DNA of 64,000 bases from Siphonodentalium dalli. Taxonomy: Eukaryota; Mollusca; Scaphopoda; Gadilida; Siphonodentaliidae. Both the position numbers and the translations under genes were made by a program. Below the pieces are notes generated by a model that worked only from the letters and a program-made list of their open reading frames with translations, searched no databases and was not told the DNA's origin. Below are positions 35,976 through 48,447 of the stretch, one piece after another; position 1 is the first letter of the stretch; every line of letters begins with the position of its first letter. The stretch covers positions 188,407,794 through 188,471,793 of the forward strand of contig CP136064.1 of the NCBI GenBank assembly GCA_032622095.1, in the 5' to 3' direction.

Positions 35976-37828
35976 GCAAGCTTGCGTACTATGTGATCAT
36001 ATATGGGGTAACTATAATATTAATATGTGTGATCGTTTAGGGATGACAATAGTCGTCACACTATACCAGGCTAATACTTGATATGAACCTGCATTGTGCC
36101 AATAGGATATTTACTAGTATATATTCAATCAGATGATGATGATTCAACAATGATGATTCAATGAAAGTTATCAAAGTGTTATTTAAAGCCATATGTAACA
36201 CGTATGCATGATCTCTGATCCCAGACATCAGTTGAATCAGAGATGCATAGGTCGTTCTTATTATGTGCTGTTTATTAGCACAAAACTAATTCCATTAAGT
36301 CAGATAGATTCCCAGAACATCTGTCATTTAATAGGTTTGTATAATGAATATAATCAGTCAGAAAGTGATTCTAGATATGCAATAGGCTAACCTTACTTAG
36401 CAATATTACAAGTTGTCATTAATCGATAAGTGAGCTAGATAAAAGAAAACACTCTAGATCTCACCAAATGCTTCAGAAACATTATGATAGAAAAACAAAT
36501 AGCTGACCCTAGATTTTTTGGAAAATATTTGTATCCATCTTCATGAAGTTATGGGGGATGGCCTCATGAAGTTATGGGGGGGCATACTGGTATCAGCTTG
36601 TCCATCCATTCGTGGCACAACTTTGTCCAAGCTTGTATTCTTTCATTTTCTTGTCAATTTTTGTTTAAACCTGCCACAGTGATTTCCACTCTGAGAATTT
36701 GTGCATTGTGCTGTGCACAGCGATTATGAGCTTGATTCGATTTGATTCTTTTAGTTGAGTTTCCCCTTTTTTGACTAAAGAAATTTTTCACAACATGCTT
36801 TATTTTGTTTGTAATCCTTGTGTTTTGTTCCGAAAAACAAAGATGTTAATATGGCTACCCTTAAAGACATATTATGGACTTGTTCGGGTGTGTGAAACTG
36901 ATTATATGAAATGTTAGTATCCAGGCACTATGCCAACAGGAGGAATGTAGCATTCTACTAACATCGCCATAAATTTCAAGCTAATTGAACGTGCAATTCC
37001 ATAGAAAATATCATCCGAACTATGCTCAATTGTAAATATTTACTTCTCGATTCGGGATGCAACAATTGGAGATAAACTAACGAAAAAGATTTCGCGATCA
37101 AGAGTTACTGCATTTAATTAATATATAAGAATGGTGGCGTGTGTCGTCAATTTGGTTGTAATTTTTGTAAACATAACTACATGGAGCAAGATTATTCTCC
37201 AATTCTATTGTATCACCCTACTGGGGTGTTTCACATCACTTTAGTGTAGCCCAATTGCATTGCGGGAGTATATCCTTAGTCCCATTAGGACAGTCCCTGT
37301 GACCTCCAGTTTGTTCCTGGCTTGCAAATGTCTTAAACAATTCTTTTCTACCAGAGTTATTCCTTTTAGAGACCTTTAGTGCCATATACATGTTTTAGTG
37401 GGGTGTGATATGTAAATAAATTTACAATATTCTGTTCTTAACAAAATTGGTTTTCGACATTTACTTGCAAATATCTTGGCTATTAACTCTGTGTTCGGAA
37501 AAGAAAAGGGTCCAACTGAAATGACTGAAATGACTGAAATGCTTGATTGTTTGCGAAAGTAATGTCATTTTTTGGTATCATGGAATTGAAATGAGAGGAA
37601 ATGGTATACTGAGACTTGCATCAGCCATGCTCGAGTGTAATTTTCGTTGTTTATTCTGGACTACAGAATCACAGAAAATGTGTGAAAACTGGTGATTCGG
37701 TGTTGCAAAAATAAAGTCATTTGAATATAATGGGTACCAGCATTGCTCTGAAGCTGGAAATATTAATGGACAATTCATGTACCGAGGGAAACAAATTGTT
37801 GGATGTGTAGGCTAGTCCTTTCTCCATT
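35976..37828. other. Unassigned non-coding stretch
   Basis: Contains a short tandem ATGAAGTTATGGGGG duplication (36543-36582) and a three-copy GAAATGACT run (37517-37542). No gene or MITE recognised. Confidence 0.4.
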
Positions 37829-37830
37829 AT

Positions 37831-40800
37831 TAGCTCAACTTTACTTTGTAAAGTTTGAGCTATTGCCATGGCTTTGTCGTCCGTCGTCCGTGTGTGCGTG
37901 TGTGCGTGTGTGCGTGTGTGCGTGTGTGCGTGTGTACGGGCGGCGTCAACAATAGAGGCTACAGGTCGTACCTTTGATCGGATCATTATGAAATTTGTCA
38001 TAGCTGTTGACATCAACATTTGTACCGGAATGATTCATTTTGGGGTCATACGGAAAAAAAACATGGCCGCCAGTGGCCATCTTAGATTTCAAAATTCAAT
38101 CCATTAGCACGGGCTACAGGCCGTACTGTTCATCTGATCGTCATAAAATTTGTCATGGATGTTAATATTGACATGTAGATGGGAACGAGTAATTTTGAGG
38201 TCATTCGGCCAAAAAACATGGCCGCCAGCAGCCATCTTCGATTTTACTCTTTGCATGACTAAATCCTTTAGCACGGGCTACAGGTCGTACCTTTAGTCAG
38301 ATCGTCATAAAATTTGTCATGGATGTTAACAATGACATGTAGATGGGAACGAGTCATTTTTGGGTTATTCGGGCAAAAAACATGGCCGCCAGCAGCCATC
38401 TTGGATTTTACTCTTTGTATGACTAAATCCTTTAGCACGGGCTACAGGTCGTACCTTTAGTCTGATAATCATGAAATTTATCATGGCTGTTGAAATTGGA
38501 ATGTAGATGGGAACGAGTCATTTTGGGGTCATTCGGACAAAAAACATGGCCGCCAGTGGCCATCTTTGTTTTCAAAATTCAATCCATTAGCCCGGGCCAC
38601 AGGTCGCACTGTTTGTCTGATCATCATGAAATTTGTCATGGATGTTAATATTGACATGTAGATGGGAACGAGTAATTTTTGGGTCATTCGGCCCAAAAAC
38701 ATGGCCGCCAGCAGCCATCTTGGATTTTACTCTTTGTATGACTAAATTCTTTAGCACGGGCTACAGGTCGTACCTTTAGTCTGATCATCATAAAATTTGT
38801 CATGGATGTTAACAATGACATGTAGATTGGAACGAGTCATTTTGGAGTCAATCGGCCAAAAAACATGGCCGCCAGCAGCCATCTTGGATTTTACTCTTTG
38901 TATGACCAAATCCTTTAGCACGGGCTACAGGTCGTACCTTTAGTCTGATAATCATGAAATTTATCATGGCTGTTGAAATTGGAATGTAGATGGGAACGAG
39001 TCATTTTGGGGTCATTCGGACAAAAAACATGGCCGCCAGTGGCCATCTTTGTTTTCAAAATTCAATCCATTAGCCCGGGCCACAGGTCGCACTGTTTGTC
39101 TGATTATCATGAAATTTGTCATGGATGTTAATATTGACATGTAGATGGGAACGAGTAATTTTGGGGTCATTCGGCCCAAAAACATGGCCGCCAGCAGCCA
39201 TCTTGGATTTTACTCTTTGTATGACTAAATTCTTTAGCATGGGCTACAGGTCGTACCTTTAGTGTGATAATCATGAAATTTATCATGGCTGTTGAAATTG
39301 GAATGTAGATGGGAACGAGTCATTTTGGGGTCATTCGGACAAAAAACATGGCCGCCAGTGGCCATCTTTGTTTTCAAAATTCAATCCATTAGCCCGGGCC
39401 ACAGGTCGCACTGTTTGTCTGATCATCATGAAATTTGTCATGGATGTTAACAATGACATGTAGATTGGAACGAGTCATTTTGGAGTCAATCGGCCAAAAA
39501 ACATGGCCGCCAGCAGCCATCTTGGATTTTACTCTTTGTATGACTAAATCCTTTAGCACGGGCTACAGGTCGTACCTTTAGTCTGATAATCATGAAATTT
39601 ATCATGGCTGTTGAAATTGGAATGTAGATGGGAACGAGTCATTTTGGGGTCATTCGGACAAAAAACATGGCCGCCAGTGGCCATCTTTGTTTTCAAAATT
39701 CAATCCATTAGCCCGGGCCACAGGTCGCACTGTTTGTCTGATCATCATGAAATTTGTCATGGATGTTAATATTGACATGTAGATGGGAACGAGTAATTTT
39801 GGGGTCATTCGGCCCAAAAACATGGCCGCCAGCAGCCATCTTGGATTTTACTCTTTGTATGACTAAATTCTTTAGCACGGGCTACAGGTCGTACCTTTAG
39901 TCTGATCATCATAAAATTTGTCATGGATGTTAACAATGACATGTAGATTGGAACGAGTCATTTTGGAGTCAATCGGCCAAAAAACATGGCCGCCAGCAGC
40001 CGTCTTGGATTTTACTCTTTGCATGACTAAATCCTTTAGCACGGGCTACAGGTCCTACTTTTAGTCTGATCATCATAAAATTTGTCAAGAATGTTAATAA
40101 TCACATGTAGATGGGAACGAGTCATTTTGGGGTCATTCGGCCAAAAAACATGGCCGTCAGCAGCCATCTTGGATTTTACTCTTTGTATGACTAAATCCTT
40201 TAGCACGGGCTACAGGTCGTACCTTTAGTCTGATCATTATAAAATTTGTCATGGCTGTTGATATTGGAATGTAGATGGGAACGAGTCATTTTGGGGTCAT
40301 TCGGACAAAAAACATGGCCGCCAGCGGCCATCTTGGATTTCAAAATTTAATCCATTAGCACGGGCCACAGGTCGTACTGATTGTCTGATCATCATGAAAT
40401 TTGTCACGGATGATAATATTTACATGTAGATGGGAACGAGTCATTTTGGGGTCATTCGGCCAAAAAACATGGCCACCAGCAGCCATCTTAGATTTTACTC
40501 TTTGTATGACTAAATTCTTTATCACGGGCTGCAGGTCGTACCTTTAGTCTGATCATCATAAAATTTGTCATGGATGTTAACAATGACATGTAGATGGGAA
40601 CGAGTAATTTTGGGGTCAATCGGCCAAAAAACATGGTCGCCAGCAGCCATCTTGGATTTTACTCTTTGTATGACTAAATCCTTTAGCACGGGCTACAGGT
40701 TGTATCTTTAGTTTGATCATCATAAAAATTTTCATGAATGTTAATAATGACATGTAGATGGGAACGAGTCATTTTGGGGTCATTCGGCCAAAAAAGATGG

Positions 40801-41436
40801 CCGCCAGCAGCCATCTTGGATTTTACTCTTTGTATGACTAAATCCTTTAGCACGGGCTACAGGTCGTACCTTTAGTCTGATCATCATAAAATTTTTCATG
40901 GCTGTTGAAATTGAAATGTAAATGGGAACGAGTCATTTTGGGGTCATTCGGACAAAAAACATGGCCGCCATCGGCCATCTTGGATTTCAAAATTTAATCC
41001 ATTAGCACGGGCCACAGGTCGTACTATTCGTCTGATCATCATGAAATTTGTCCTGGATGTTAATGTTGATATGTAGATGGGAACGAGTAATTTTGGGGTC
41101 ATTTGGCGAAAAAACGTGGCCGCCAGCAGCCATCTTGGATTTTACTCTTTGTATGACTAAATTCTTTAGCATGGGCTACAGGTCGTACCTTTAGTCTGAT
41201 CGTCATAAAATTTGTCATTGATGTTAACGATGACATGTAGATGGGAACGACTCATTTTGGGGTCATTTGGCCGAAAACATGGCCACCAGCAGCCATCTTG
41301 GATTTTACTTTTCTCTTCATGTCTATAAACTAGTATTAGACATTCAACTTTCCACATTCCTAATCGCTCCATTGACTGTAATATATTAAATTATTCCCTT
41401 TCCAAATTGAGCTACAGTGTCATTGACACTTTCATT
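37831..41436 (+). mobile_element. Minisatellite-bearing element, family E, copy 2 (21 monomers)
   Basis: Same 5' hairpin, GTCCGTCGTCCG stretch and an expanded (GTGTGTGC)n at 37890-37937, then 21 core monomers and the same 3' end TGAGCTACAGTGTCATTGAC. Variant b monomers start at 38073, 38556, 39039, 39358, 39677, 40324 and 40971, giving spacings 483, 483, 319, 319, 647, 647: blocks of 3, 3, 2, 2, 4, 4 monomers. Same orientation as copy 1. Confidence 0.8.
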
Positions 41437-42364
41437 TTTGTTGTTTACCAATTTGGGTGTGTAAACACGCATATTTTGTATCCTCTGCTATCACCCACTC
41501 CTCCACTATCACCCGCTCCGGTTACCAGGGGTGATACTGGGCAATATTGAATGATGTTTAATAGCGGACTGAGATTCAAAATGTCAATTTTCTTAAATCA
41601 GCAAAGCACCAACTTGTTGAATGTGGATAGGTTAATGAAAAGTTTGAAGCTGATTAAATTTTCATGCAGCATTTGAGAATACCAAGCAAGATTTCTTTAA
41701 ATGAATTCTTGATTGAGTTGTGTTCTATTTATTCCGTTGCATGTTTTCATTCCTTCATATTTGTAAGAGGTGAAAGATCTCACTTCGCTGCATGGAAGAA
41801 TTAATTTAATTTCTGTATCAATGCCAAAATTTGGAAAAGTAATGTGAATATATTATCAGTTTGGTTTGGTTCAAAATATGGTGCTGAAATATTTGTGAAT
41901 TTTTCTCGTAGTCAAAATCCTATGACTGTGTTGAATCTTCCTTTCATTCCTAAATAAAAACTTTAACGAACATGATGCAGATTCCCCATTGGTTTATATG
42001 TAATTTAATTTTAGAAGAAGATTTACCCAAATTTGATGAATGCCCTGTCATATTATGTGAAATGAACATCACTCTTGATTCATTCCCACAAGTATTTCAG
42101 GTAAAATCATCGGTTCTGTTTCTCTTCAAATTTTGATTCCAATTTATCACCATGCACTTCCAATATTTACAAATCTTGAGCAATCTTAATAGCTCTGACA
42201 TAGAGATTCAAATGAGCAATTCCATTATCTTAAGGCCGGGAACCTACGTCATAGTTTTCTCGAATATGTTGACAAGATGTTTCACATCCAGGTGAGTATT
42301 CATCGTTTTCTTCACCTATATACATATTAAACTCAACCATAAAAGATGGTGAATGGGCTATGTA
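41437..42364. other. Unassigned AT-rich stretch
   Basis: Only a short CTATCACCCACTCCTCCACT-type partial duplication near 41490. No gene. Confidence 0.4.
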
Positions 42365-42505
42365 CAGTAATGCCCAAAGTATTATGACCCTTTAACCACA
42401 GCAGAATTATGGGAAATTTTTCAGGATTTAGTCGGAAATATGGCTTGTTGCCATTCATCGGAAACCTCTCAGTGAGAGCTTTCCGATGAATGGCAACAAG
42501 ACTTA
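42365..42505. mobile_element. Family A MITE, right arm truncated
   Basis: Variant left end CAGTAATGCCCAAAGTATTA; the palindrome breaks off at ATGGCAACAAGAC. The left end resembles the variant at 56387. Confidence 0.7.
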
Positions 42506-42860
42506 TTTTGTGCAACATGTATATAGATGACGGAATTTTTTTTTTTTGACAGAGTTATTAACCCTTTTCGACTTAGAAAATTTCAACATTTTTTATAATT
42601 TTCTTTATGAGGGTACCTTCATGTTGTAATCAACTCCTCCCACATTTTTCATCCTAGAGATTTGAAACTTCAGAATATTGTTGCCCATATATTGAAGATG
42701 TGCAACATGTATATAGATGACGGAATTTTTTTTTTTGACTGAGTTATTAACCCTTTTCGACCTTTTCTGTATGAGGGTACCTTCATGGTGTAATCAACTC
42801 CTCCTACAGTTTTGATTGTAGATATTTGACACTTTTTTACGGAGTTATTAACCTTTCAAC
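42506..42860 (+). repeat. Tandem repeat L, about two units of 189 bp
   Basis: GTGCAACATGTATATAGATG starts units at 42510 and 42699. Both contain GACGGAATTTTTTTTTT, GAGTTATTAACCCTTTTCGA and ATGAGGGTACCTTCATG. A diverged single unit lies at 51990-52205. Confidence 0.7.
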
Positions 42861-43159
42861 ATTTAAAAAAATTTCTTTAACAAAGCGGCATCGACTTGCT
42901 ATGTTTTCGGGAGACACTGTGGTCAGCTGACCTTTTATTAGTCTAATAACATGCTATATCTTTGGAAAATATAGAAAAAAATGAATGTCGAAATTGCCAG
43001 ACATGATATCTTGCCCCCATTTTCGAACTGATTATGACTTCATAGGTTCACTATCCTGTTCTCTACTACCTTGCCTTTGGGGAAAAGTGTTTTCTTCAAA
43101 GCTAACTCAGCACTCTCAATTTCTATTATTGGTTTTATTTCAGTATCGTTCCTATTTAA

Positions 43160-43330
43160 CCCTCCCATGACTGGAGCTTCCCAAAATTTTGCGAAAACCC
43201 TGTGCCAATGCATTCTCTTATATATGCGAGTCTCCCATAGGGAGCCTCGTATAAGAGAATGCATTGGCTTAACAATATTTACCTTGACCCAGTGCATTTT
43301 CTTATATATGCCAGGCTCCCTGTATATTCA
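43160..43330. mobile_element. Family B MITE, right end lost
   Basis: TTAA at 43156-43159, CCTCCCATGACTGGAGC left end, then the first core hairpin and part of the second before it breaks off at CAGGCTCCCTG. Confidence 0.7.
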
Positions 43331-43744
43331 TGCTGAACTCCTTGACATATGGCAGTTAATTATACCGGTATATGGGATGGAGAGTTGTGAGGTTTTCTGA
43401 ATAACTTTACAAGGCGCTGTAATTCCCTTGTGACATTCAACTCCTGGATTCCCGGAGTCATATTTGGTTTACATCATTCTTAAAAATATATTACTCTGTT
43501 TAGTCAATATGGGGGACTATCTATATTTGGTGACTCTGAATCGTCTGTCCTGCAAATATTCAATATTTAAAGACGAATTTGATTTCAAATATAAATTCAA
43601 GTCCAATTATTATAAAGCTGGAATGTAAATCTAGCGGTCTCATTTTTGTTTCATATAATTTCATACAAACCATGTGGGTCGGGATAAGCATGCCACATGA
43701 TTATGACATTGGTTGCCATTGCTATTATAACCTTTTATATACTA

Positions 43745-44222
43745 AATACTCACTGATTCACTGATGAGTAGTTATCCCGTAGGATGTTCAGATAAGAACT
43801 TATTATCTGAACATTTCCTTCCAATAAAAGGACTCCTTCTGTACTTTGTCTTGAAATTTTGCAAAAACCCTGTGCCAATGTATTCTCTTATATATGCGAG
43901 TCTGCCATACATTGGCCTAACATTATTTACCTTGTAAGCCAGTGCATTCTCTTATATTTGCGATATATAAGTGAATGCATTGGCACGTGATATTTAATGC
44001 TGGACCACAGGACCAGCACAGTTCCCATCTTGATGAGTAGTTATCCTGTAGAATGTTCAGATAAGAACTTATTATCTGAACATTTCCCCCCAATGAATAG
44101 GACTCCTTTTGTACTTTGTCGTCTGCTTATTTTTCCTGAAAACCCTCCCAATGAATAATAGACCATTCCAATATATACTTTTATATAAACTGAGTGTGAG
44201 AATCCATTTAGTACAGAAAGGG
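43745..44222. mobile_element. Family C MITE with an internal duplication and an embedded family B fragment
   Basis: The phrase GATGAGTAGTTATCC, GTTCAGATAAGAAC and TTATCTGAACATTTCC occurs at 43763-43850 and again at 44033-44128, with a family B core (43851-44032) between. Right end TTTAGTACAGAAAGGG before TTAA (44223-44226). Confidence 0.6.
43851..44032. mobile_element. Family B core fragment, both ends missing
   Basis: From TGAAATTTTGCAAAAACCCT to CACAGTTCCCATCTT. Core hairpins are partly deleted and no terminal CCCTTT remains. Confidence 0.6.
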
Positions 44223-44295
44223 TTAAACATTATGCCCAAATGTCATAGAGCTAATCTCACTTGACCTGTACCTACCATCCTTCCTTGCAGCACTA

Positions 44296-44498
44296 CAGTA
44301 ATGCCCTAAATAATCGACTCCTTAACCACAAAATAATTATGGGTAACTTTTCAGGATTTAGTCGGAAATATGGCTTGTTGCCATTCATCGGCTGAGAGCT
44401 TTCCGATGAATAGCAACAAGCCATATTTTCGACTAAATCCTGAAAAGTTACCCATAATTCTGCTGTGGTTAAGGAGTCAATTATTTAGGGCAGTACAG
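44296..44498. mobile_element. Family A MITE
   Basis: Nearly full palindrome with TA flanks; the right end is mutated to GGCAGTACAG. Confidence 0.8.
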
Positions 44499-44704
44499 TA
44501 ACAGAATGTTCGAGATTTAAATTCATTTTCATTTAGTATTCACTATCTCACTGAGTTTTAGGGTAGTTTATGGTGGTCGACATTCAAATATTTTTAAAAA
44601 CAATGCTACAATTTATAATTTAAAGTTCCCTCTGATCACTGAAAGTGTAAACTTATGACACTCAATAATTTACGGAAATTCATGCTGAAAACTGTTTAAT
44701 TTAA

Positions 44705-44953
44705 CCCTTTCATGACGGGAGCTGCACTGGTGCAGCATTAAAGATCTTGTGCCAGTGAATTCTCATATATATCTCCCAAAAGAGTCTCGCATATATAAGA
44801 GAATGCACTGGCTTGCAAGGTCAAGTAAATATTGTTAGGCCAATGCATTCTCTTATATATGCGAGGCTCCCTTTGTGAGACTCACATATATAAGAGAGAT
44901 TCTATTGACACAGGGCTTTCATAAAATTTCAGGAAGCTCCAGTCATAGAGAGG
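44705..44953. mobile_element. Family B MITE
   Basis: TTAA at 44701-44704, left end CCCTTTCATGACGGGAGC, right end GTCATAGAGAGG followed by TTAG. Shares the peculiarity CATATATATCTCCCAAAAGA with the copy at 46101, so the two are closest relatives. Confidence 0.75.
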
Positions 44954-45001
44954 TTAGAGATTGTAATGATCGCTCGCTCACTCAGAGTAAACTTATTGCT
45001 A

Positions 45002-45148
45002 CAGTAATGCTCTAAATAATCGACTCCTTATTCACAGCAGAATTATGGGTAACTTTTCAGGATTTAGTCGGAAATATGGCTTGTTGCCATTCATAGGAAA
45101 GCCCATAATTCTTCTGTGTCAAGGAGTCGATTATTTAGGGCATTACTG
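45002..45148. mobile_element. Family A MITE, shortened
   Basis: CAGTAATGCTCTAAATAATC left end and GCATTACTG right end; the inner part of the right arm is deleted. Confidence 0.75.
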
Positions 45149-45499
45149 CATGACATTCAATAATTTATCAGAAAGCTCTAATTTAAAGATAGTTGCCATC
45201 ACTGACTCACTGGGATGACAAACTCGTGGTGACATTCAATTTCTGATGAACTACTAGTACCAAAGCTTATCAGAGAGAGCAAATTGATGGTGACATTCAA
45301 TAACCAGCGAAAACACCCCAATTTAAAGATCACGGTGATCTCTGTATATGCACAGAATGTCATATGCTGAAAGATACGTGTCTTTGCATATTTGATTTTG
45401 ACAAATTAAATTTTTTGGTTAAACTTAATTGATTAGATATTTTGAGTCAAGAAGAATTGCATCATTAACATAATCCTCTTTATAAGGTATCATGCTCTA

Positions 45500-46030
45500 G
45501 GAAGCAATGTGTCTGACATTTGCAGAATCCCGCACAGTAGGCTAGCATCACCAAATTCTTCCTTTGGGGACCTTTAATAGGCTTCACCTTCTGGGAAGTA
45601 TCTATAGTGTCTATAGTCTCAAATTAACATTGTTTTTAGTTATAAATATTTCCCGTCTGTTCAGTTTCTATATCACCAAATTCACCCTCTGGAGACCTAA
45701 TTCTGGTTAGGCCTCATCTTCTGGGAAGTATCTATTGTCTCACATTATCATTGTTTTTAGTTACTTTTCCCCTTCTGGGAAGTTTCTATATCCTCTAATT
45801 TGCAGAATATGAATTCCATAATCAAGGTGACAAATAGTGAACGTCGTCCACTTCAATTGGGGAACTTCAATCTGATCCTTAGGGTTTCCCATAGTAGTTA
45901 TGGCCTAAGCAGAATGAGGTTCCCAGAGGGTGAAATTGGTGACGATAGTCCACTGTGCGGTATAACATCACTAAATTCACCCTCTGGGGACCTCATTCTG
46001 AGAATATCAGACACTCTAAATATAGCCTAG
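45500..46030. mobile_element. Family D element, rearranged
   Basis: Outer phrases TGTCTGACATTTGCAGAAT and GAATATCAGACACTCTAAAT. It carries an intact hairpin at 45910-46003 and a broken one at 45523-45570, with the middle phrase AGGCCTCATCTTCTGGGAAG duplicated (45590, 45712). Confidence 0.6.
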
Positions 46031-46100
46031 TATGAATGCTCTAGGGAGGTGACAGAAGACCATGCATTGGTATGCATGAAAATGATAGCAGATCATTTAA

Positions 46101-46347
46101 CCCTTTCATGACGAGAGATGCGCTGGTGCAGCATTAAAGATCCTGTGCCAGTGCATTCTCATATATATCTCCCAAAAGAGTCGCATATATAAGAGAATGC
46201 ACTGGCTTGCAAGGTCAAGTAAATATTGTTAGGCCAATGCATTCTCTTATATATGCGAGGCTCCCTTTGTGAGACTCACATATATAAGAGAGATTGCATT
46301 GACACATGGCTTTCATAAAATATCAGGAAGCTTCAGTCATGGAGAGG
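46101..46347. mobile_element. Family B MITE, intact
   Basis: TTAA on both sides (46097-46100, 46348-46351). Ends CCCTTTCATGACGAGAG and CAGTCATGGAGAGG; two core hairpins. Confidence 0.8.
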
Positions 46348-46479
46348 TTAAAGATTGTAATGACTCAGTTTGTCAAGTGAATATTCATATACTTTTTAAA
46401 AATGGGTTTCATCCATATACTGTCACCATCCTTTATACGGGCCGTCATTAAAAAAATTCTTCCATATGAGGGAAACCCC

Positions 46480-46545
46480 GGAGGCTCACTTGGTAAGGAT
46501 CATTGTCATTAGGCAGTCATATTGAAATCCGACGATCCATTAGTG
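46480..46545 (+). repeat. tRNA-like SINE head fragment
   Basis: GGCTCACTTGGTAAGG resembles a Pol III A box and is followed about 35 bp later by TATTGAAATCC, a weak B box. Similar to 48110-48190. Confidence 0.35.
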
Positions 46546-46934
46546 CAAATGAACATATCTAAAACTGATTTCAAGACGAGTGGGGAACTCCCGGTAACGT
46601 GATGTCATGGGGTTTCTAAATATGCATAATTTGTGCATGTCACAGACCAACATCAAAACTAATTTATGTAATTTGTGTCGTGAACACACTGTCTAAATAT
46701 TGATAATTGATTTGCAAACTCTTCATTAAATACTGGTATAATAACAATTGACCAGGGTTTATTACTCACAAGTTAACATAATGAAATTATTTTTCATAAT
46801 GAAAAAAGTGACTAAATTTTGGTAACAGTAGAGATGAAATAATAACACATGTGTTAGTTGTCTCTTGAAAATTTCGGAGGGCTATTGTAATCAACCAATC
46901 AATTGTCATCTGTGTGTCGATCCTTCCCAATCCT

Positions 46935-47190
46935 TGTCCGGATGTTAACTTGAGAAATATTAAACAGAATCTCTTGTTATTTGGTGTGTGGTTCACTTTA
47001 TATGAGAAGATGCGGGCCAAGTGCGAATTTGATCACAGTCCGATGATTTTTTTAATGGAGTTATGCCCTCTTTTCTGACTTTGAAATCGCTGTTTTCGGG
47101 CTGTCTGGATGGTAACTTGAGCGAAATGATAACTTGAGAAATCTTCAAATCTCTTGATATTTGGTGTGTGGTTCACCTTTGAGAACATGC
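46935..47190 (+). repeat. Two-unit direct repeat of ~165 bp
   Basis: TTATTTGGTGTGTGGTTCAC and TTAACTTGAGAAAT-type phrases occur at 46940-47000 and 47105-47180. Confidence 0.6.
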
Positions 47191-47504
47191 ATGTCATCAT
47201 CAAGTTGGAGTCAAGTTTTTGCAGAATTTGACTTCTTTATTCTTAAATAAAGCCAAGGTTCCGAAAAGCCACCTCATTTTGGGGGACACTTACGATGTGC
47301 ACATTTGGCTGGAGGATCGGCTGATTTGGCAGCGCTTATTTTTTCCCTAGCCAATCAGTGCTTGGGATTCCCTCGCAGACTAAAATAGAATTGGTGGTAC
47401 TCCCTGCCGACTGTGATTCTAAGTACAACAGTGAATGAAGTACGGTATACACCATCAGATTTCATTTGACTGGGTCATTAGGCTATGATGAAACTCGTTC
47501 AAAT

Positions 47505-47660
47505 CACAAGGAAGGTATTATAAACATGTGATTTGTGTATCTGGACAAGTTTGTCATTTGTTTCATCGAGTCTGTGGTTACTATGTGCAGTTGTGAATTC
47601 CCTGTGAAATTACCCCCTGCATGGTCTTTCCTCCATAAAATTCATGTAGCGATATGGTCA
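47505..47660 (+). repeat. SINE-like tail fragment
   Basis: TCCCTGTGAAATTACCCCCT and GGTCTTTCCTCCATAAAATT match the tail of the repeat at 28020-28240. Confidence 0.5.
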
Positions 47661-47683
47661 AATGGATGAAATGACAATATAAA

Positions 47684-47820
47684 CCCTTTCTATACTAAAC
47701 CATCACAGTTCAGTAGTTATCCCATAGGAAATGTTCAGATAATGAGTTCAACAAACGCCCATTGACCATTCTGAAGTACACTTTTTACTGACTGGAAGAA
47801 TCCATTTAGTATAGAAAGGG
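47684..47820. mobile_element. Smallest complete family C MITE, 137 bp
   Basis: Perfect 16-bp inverted ends CCCTTTCTATACTAAA / TTTAGTATAGAAAGGG; flanked by TAAA (47680-47683) and TTAA (47821-47824). It defines the family C ends. Confidence 0.85.
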
Positions 47821-48107
47821 TTAAACCCAAACAAACTTGATGCCTGTAGACAACACAAGGTTTGAAGTGAACTTCATGTTGGTGATATGAGGTCATCTTC
47901 GTGATAAGAAGAATGATATTTTATTTATAACAGTTTAACAGCCCATTATTTAGCTCGATTGAAGAACCTTTTATATGCACATTATTCCAGATAGCTGAGT
48001 ATAGTTATTCAAGCTGATGCCATCTCCTCCCCAGAGACAGGGAAAATGTTACAGACAGAATATGATAGATATACTAATAAGTCATATTGATTCCTGTGCC
48101 TACATAT

Positions 48108-48190
48108 GCCTATTGGGGGTACACATGGCTCAGTTGGTAAGGTACATGGCACATGAGGCAAACATAAGTCATCCAGATCCTGATTTTATT
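48108..48190 (+). repeat. tRNA-like SINE head fragment
   Basis: ATGGCTCAGTTGGTAAGG is a good Pol III A-box-type match; the B-box region (TCATCCAGATCCTG) is decayed. No foldable tRNA is evident. Confidence 0.45.
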
Positions 48191-48208
48191 CTCATACAAA
48201 TATCTTGT

Positions 48209-48329
48209 AAATAGTATGTTATTGTCAAGTTTTTACACTTTGTTATGTAAACAAAAGCCAAAAATGTTAAAGAACCTGGCTTTTGTTTACATAACACAGC
48301 ATACGAACTTGACAATAACATACTATTTA
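48209..48329. repeat. Hairpin MITE, ~121 bp
   Basis: AAATAGTATGTTATTGTCAA faces TTGACAATAACATACTATTT, with a second inner stem on TTATGTAAACAAAAGCC. Near-perfect arms suggest a fairly young element. Confidence 0.75.
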
Positions 48330-48447
48330 TGAATGGTATAGGTACAAAATAGTTCCATATTTTAATATTCTTTTGGTTTATGGCAGTTTTAACAGGTGTG
48401 ACTATATTTTAACAGCATACCCATGCAAAGGCCATCCATGCCTTTAA

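Larger units (their letters stand above)
44570..45345 (+). repeat. Decayed minisatellite interrupted by two MITEs
   Basis: GTGACATTCAATAATTTATC and AATTTAAAGAT-like phrases recur at 44575-44700 and 45150-45345. The family B element (44705-44953) and the family A element (45002-45148) lie between them. Confidence 0.5.

Noticed and set aside
33254-41436. Regular arrays as CRISPR
   Set aside because: Monomers of 153-167 bp diverge along their whole length with no repeat/spacer alternation, and the genome is eukaryotic.
48110-48190. Functional tRNA gene
   Set aside because: Only an A-box-like part is good; no cloverleaf or acceptor stem can be formed. Treated as SINE remnant.
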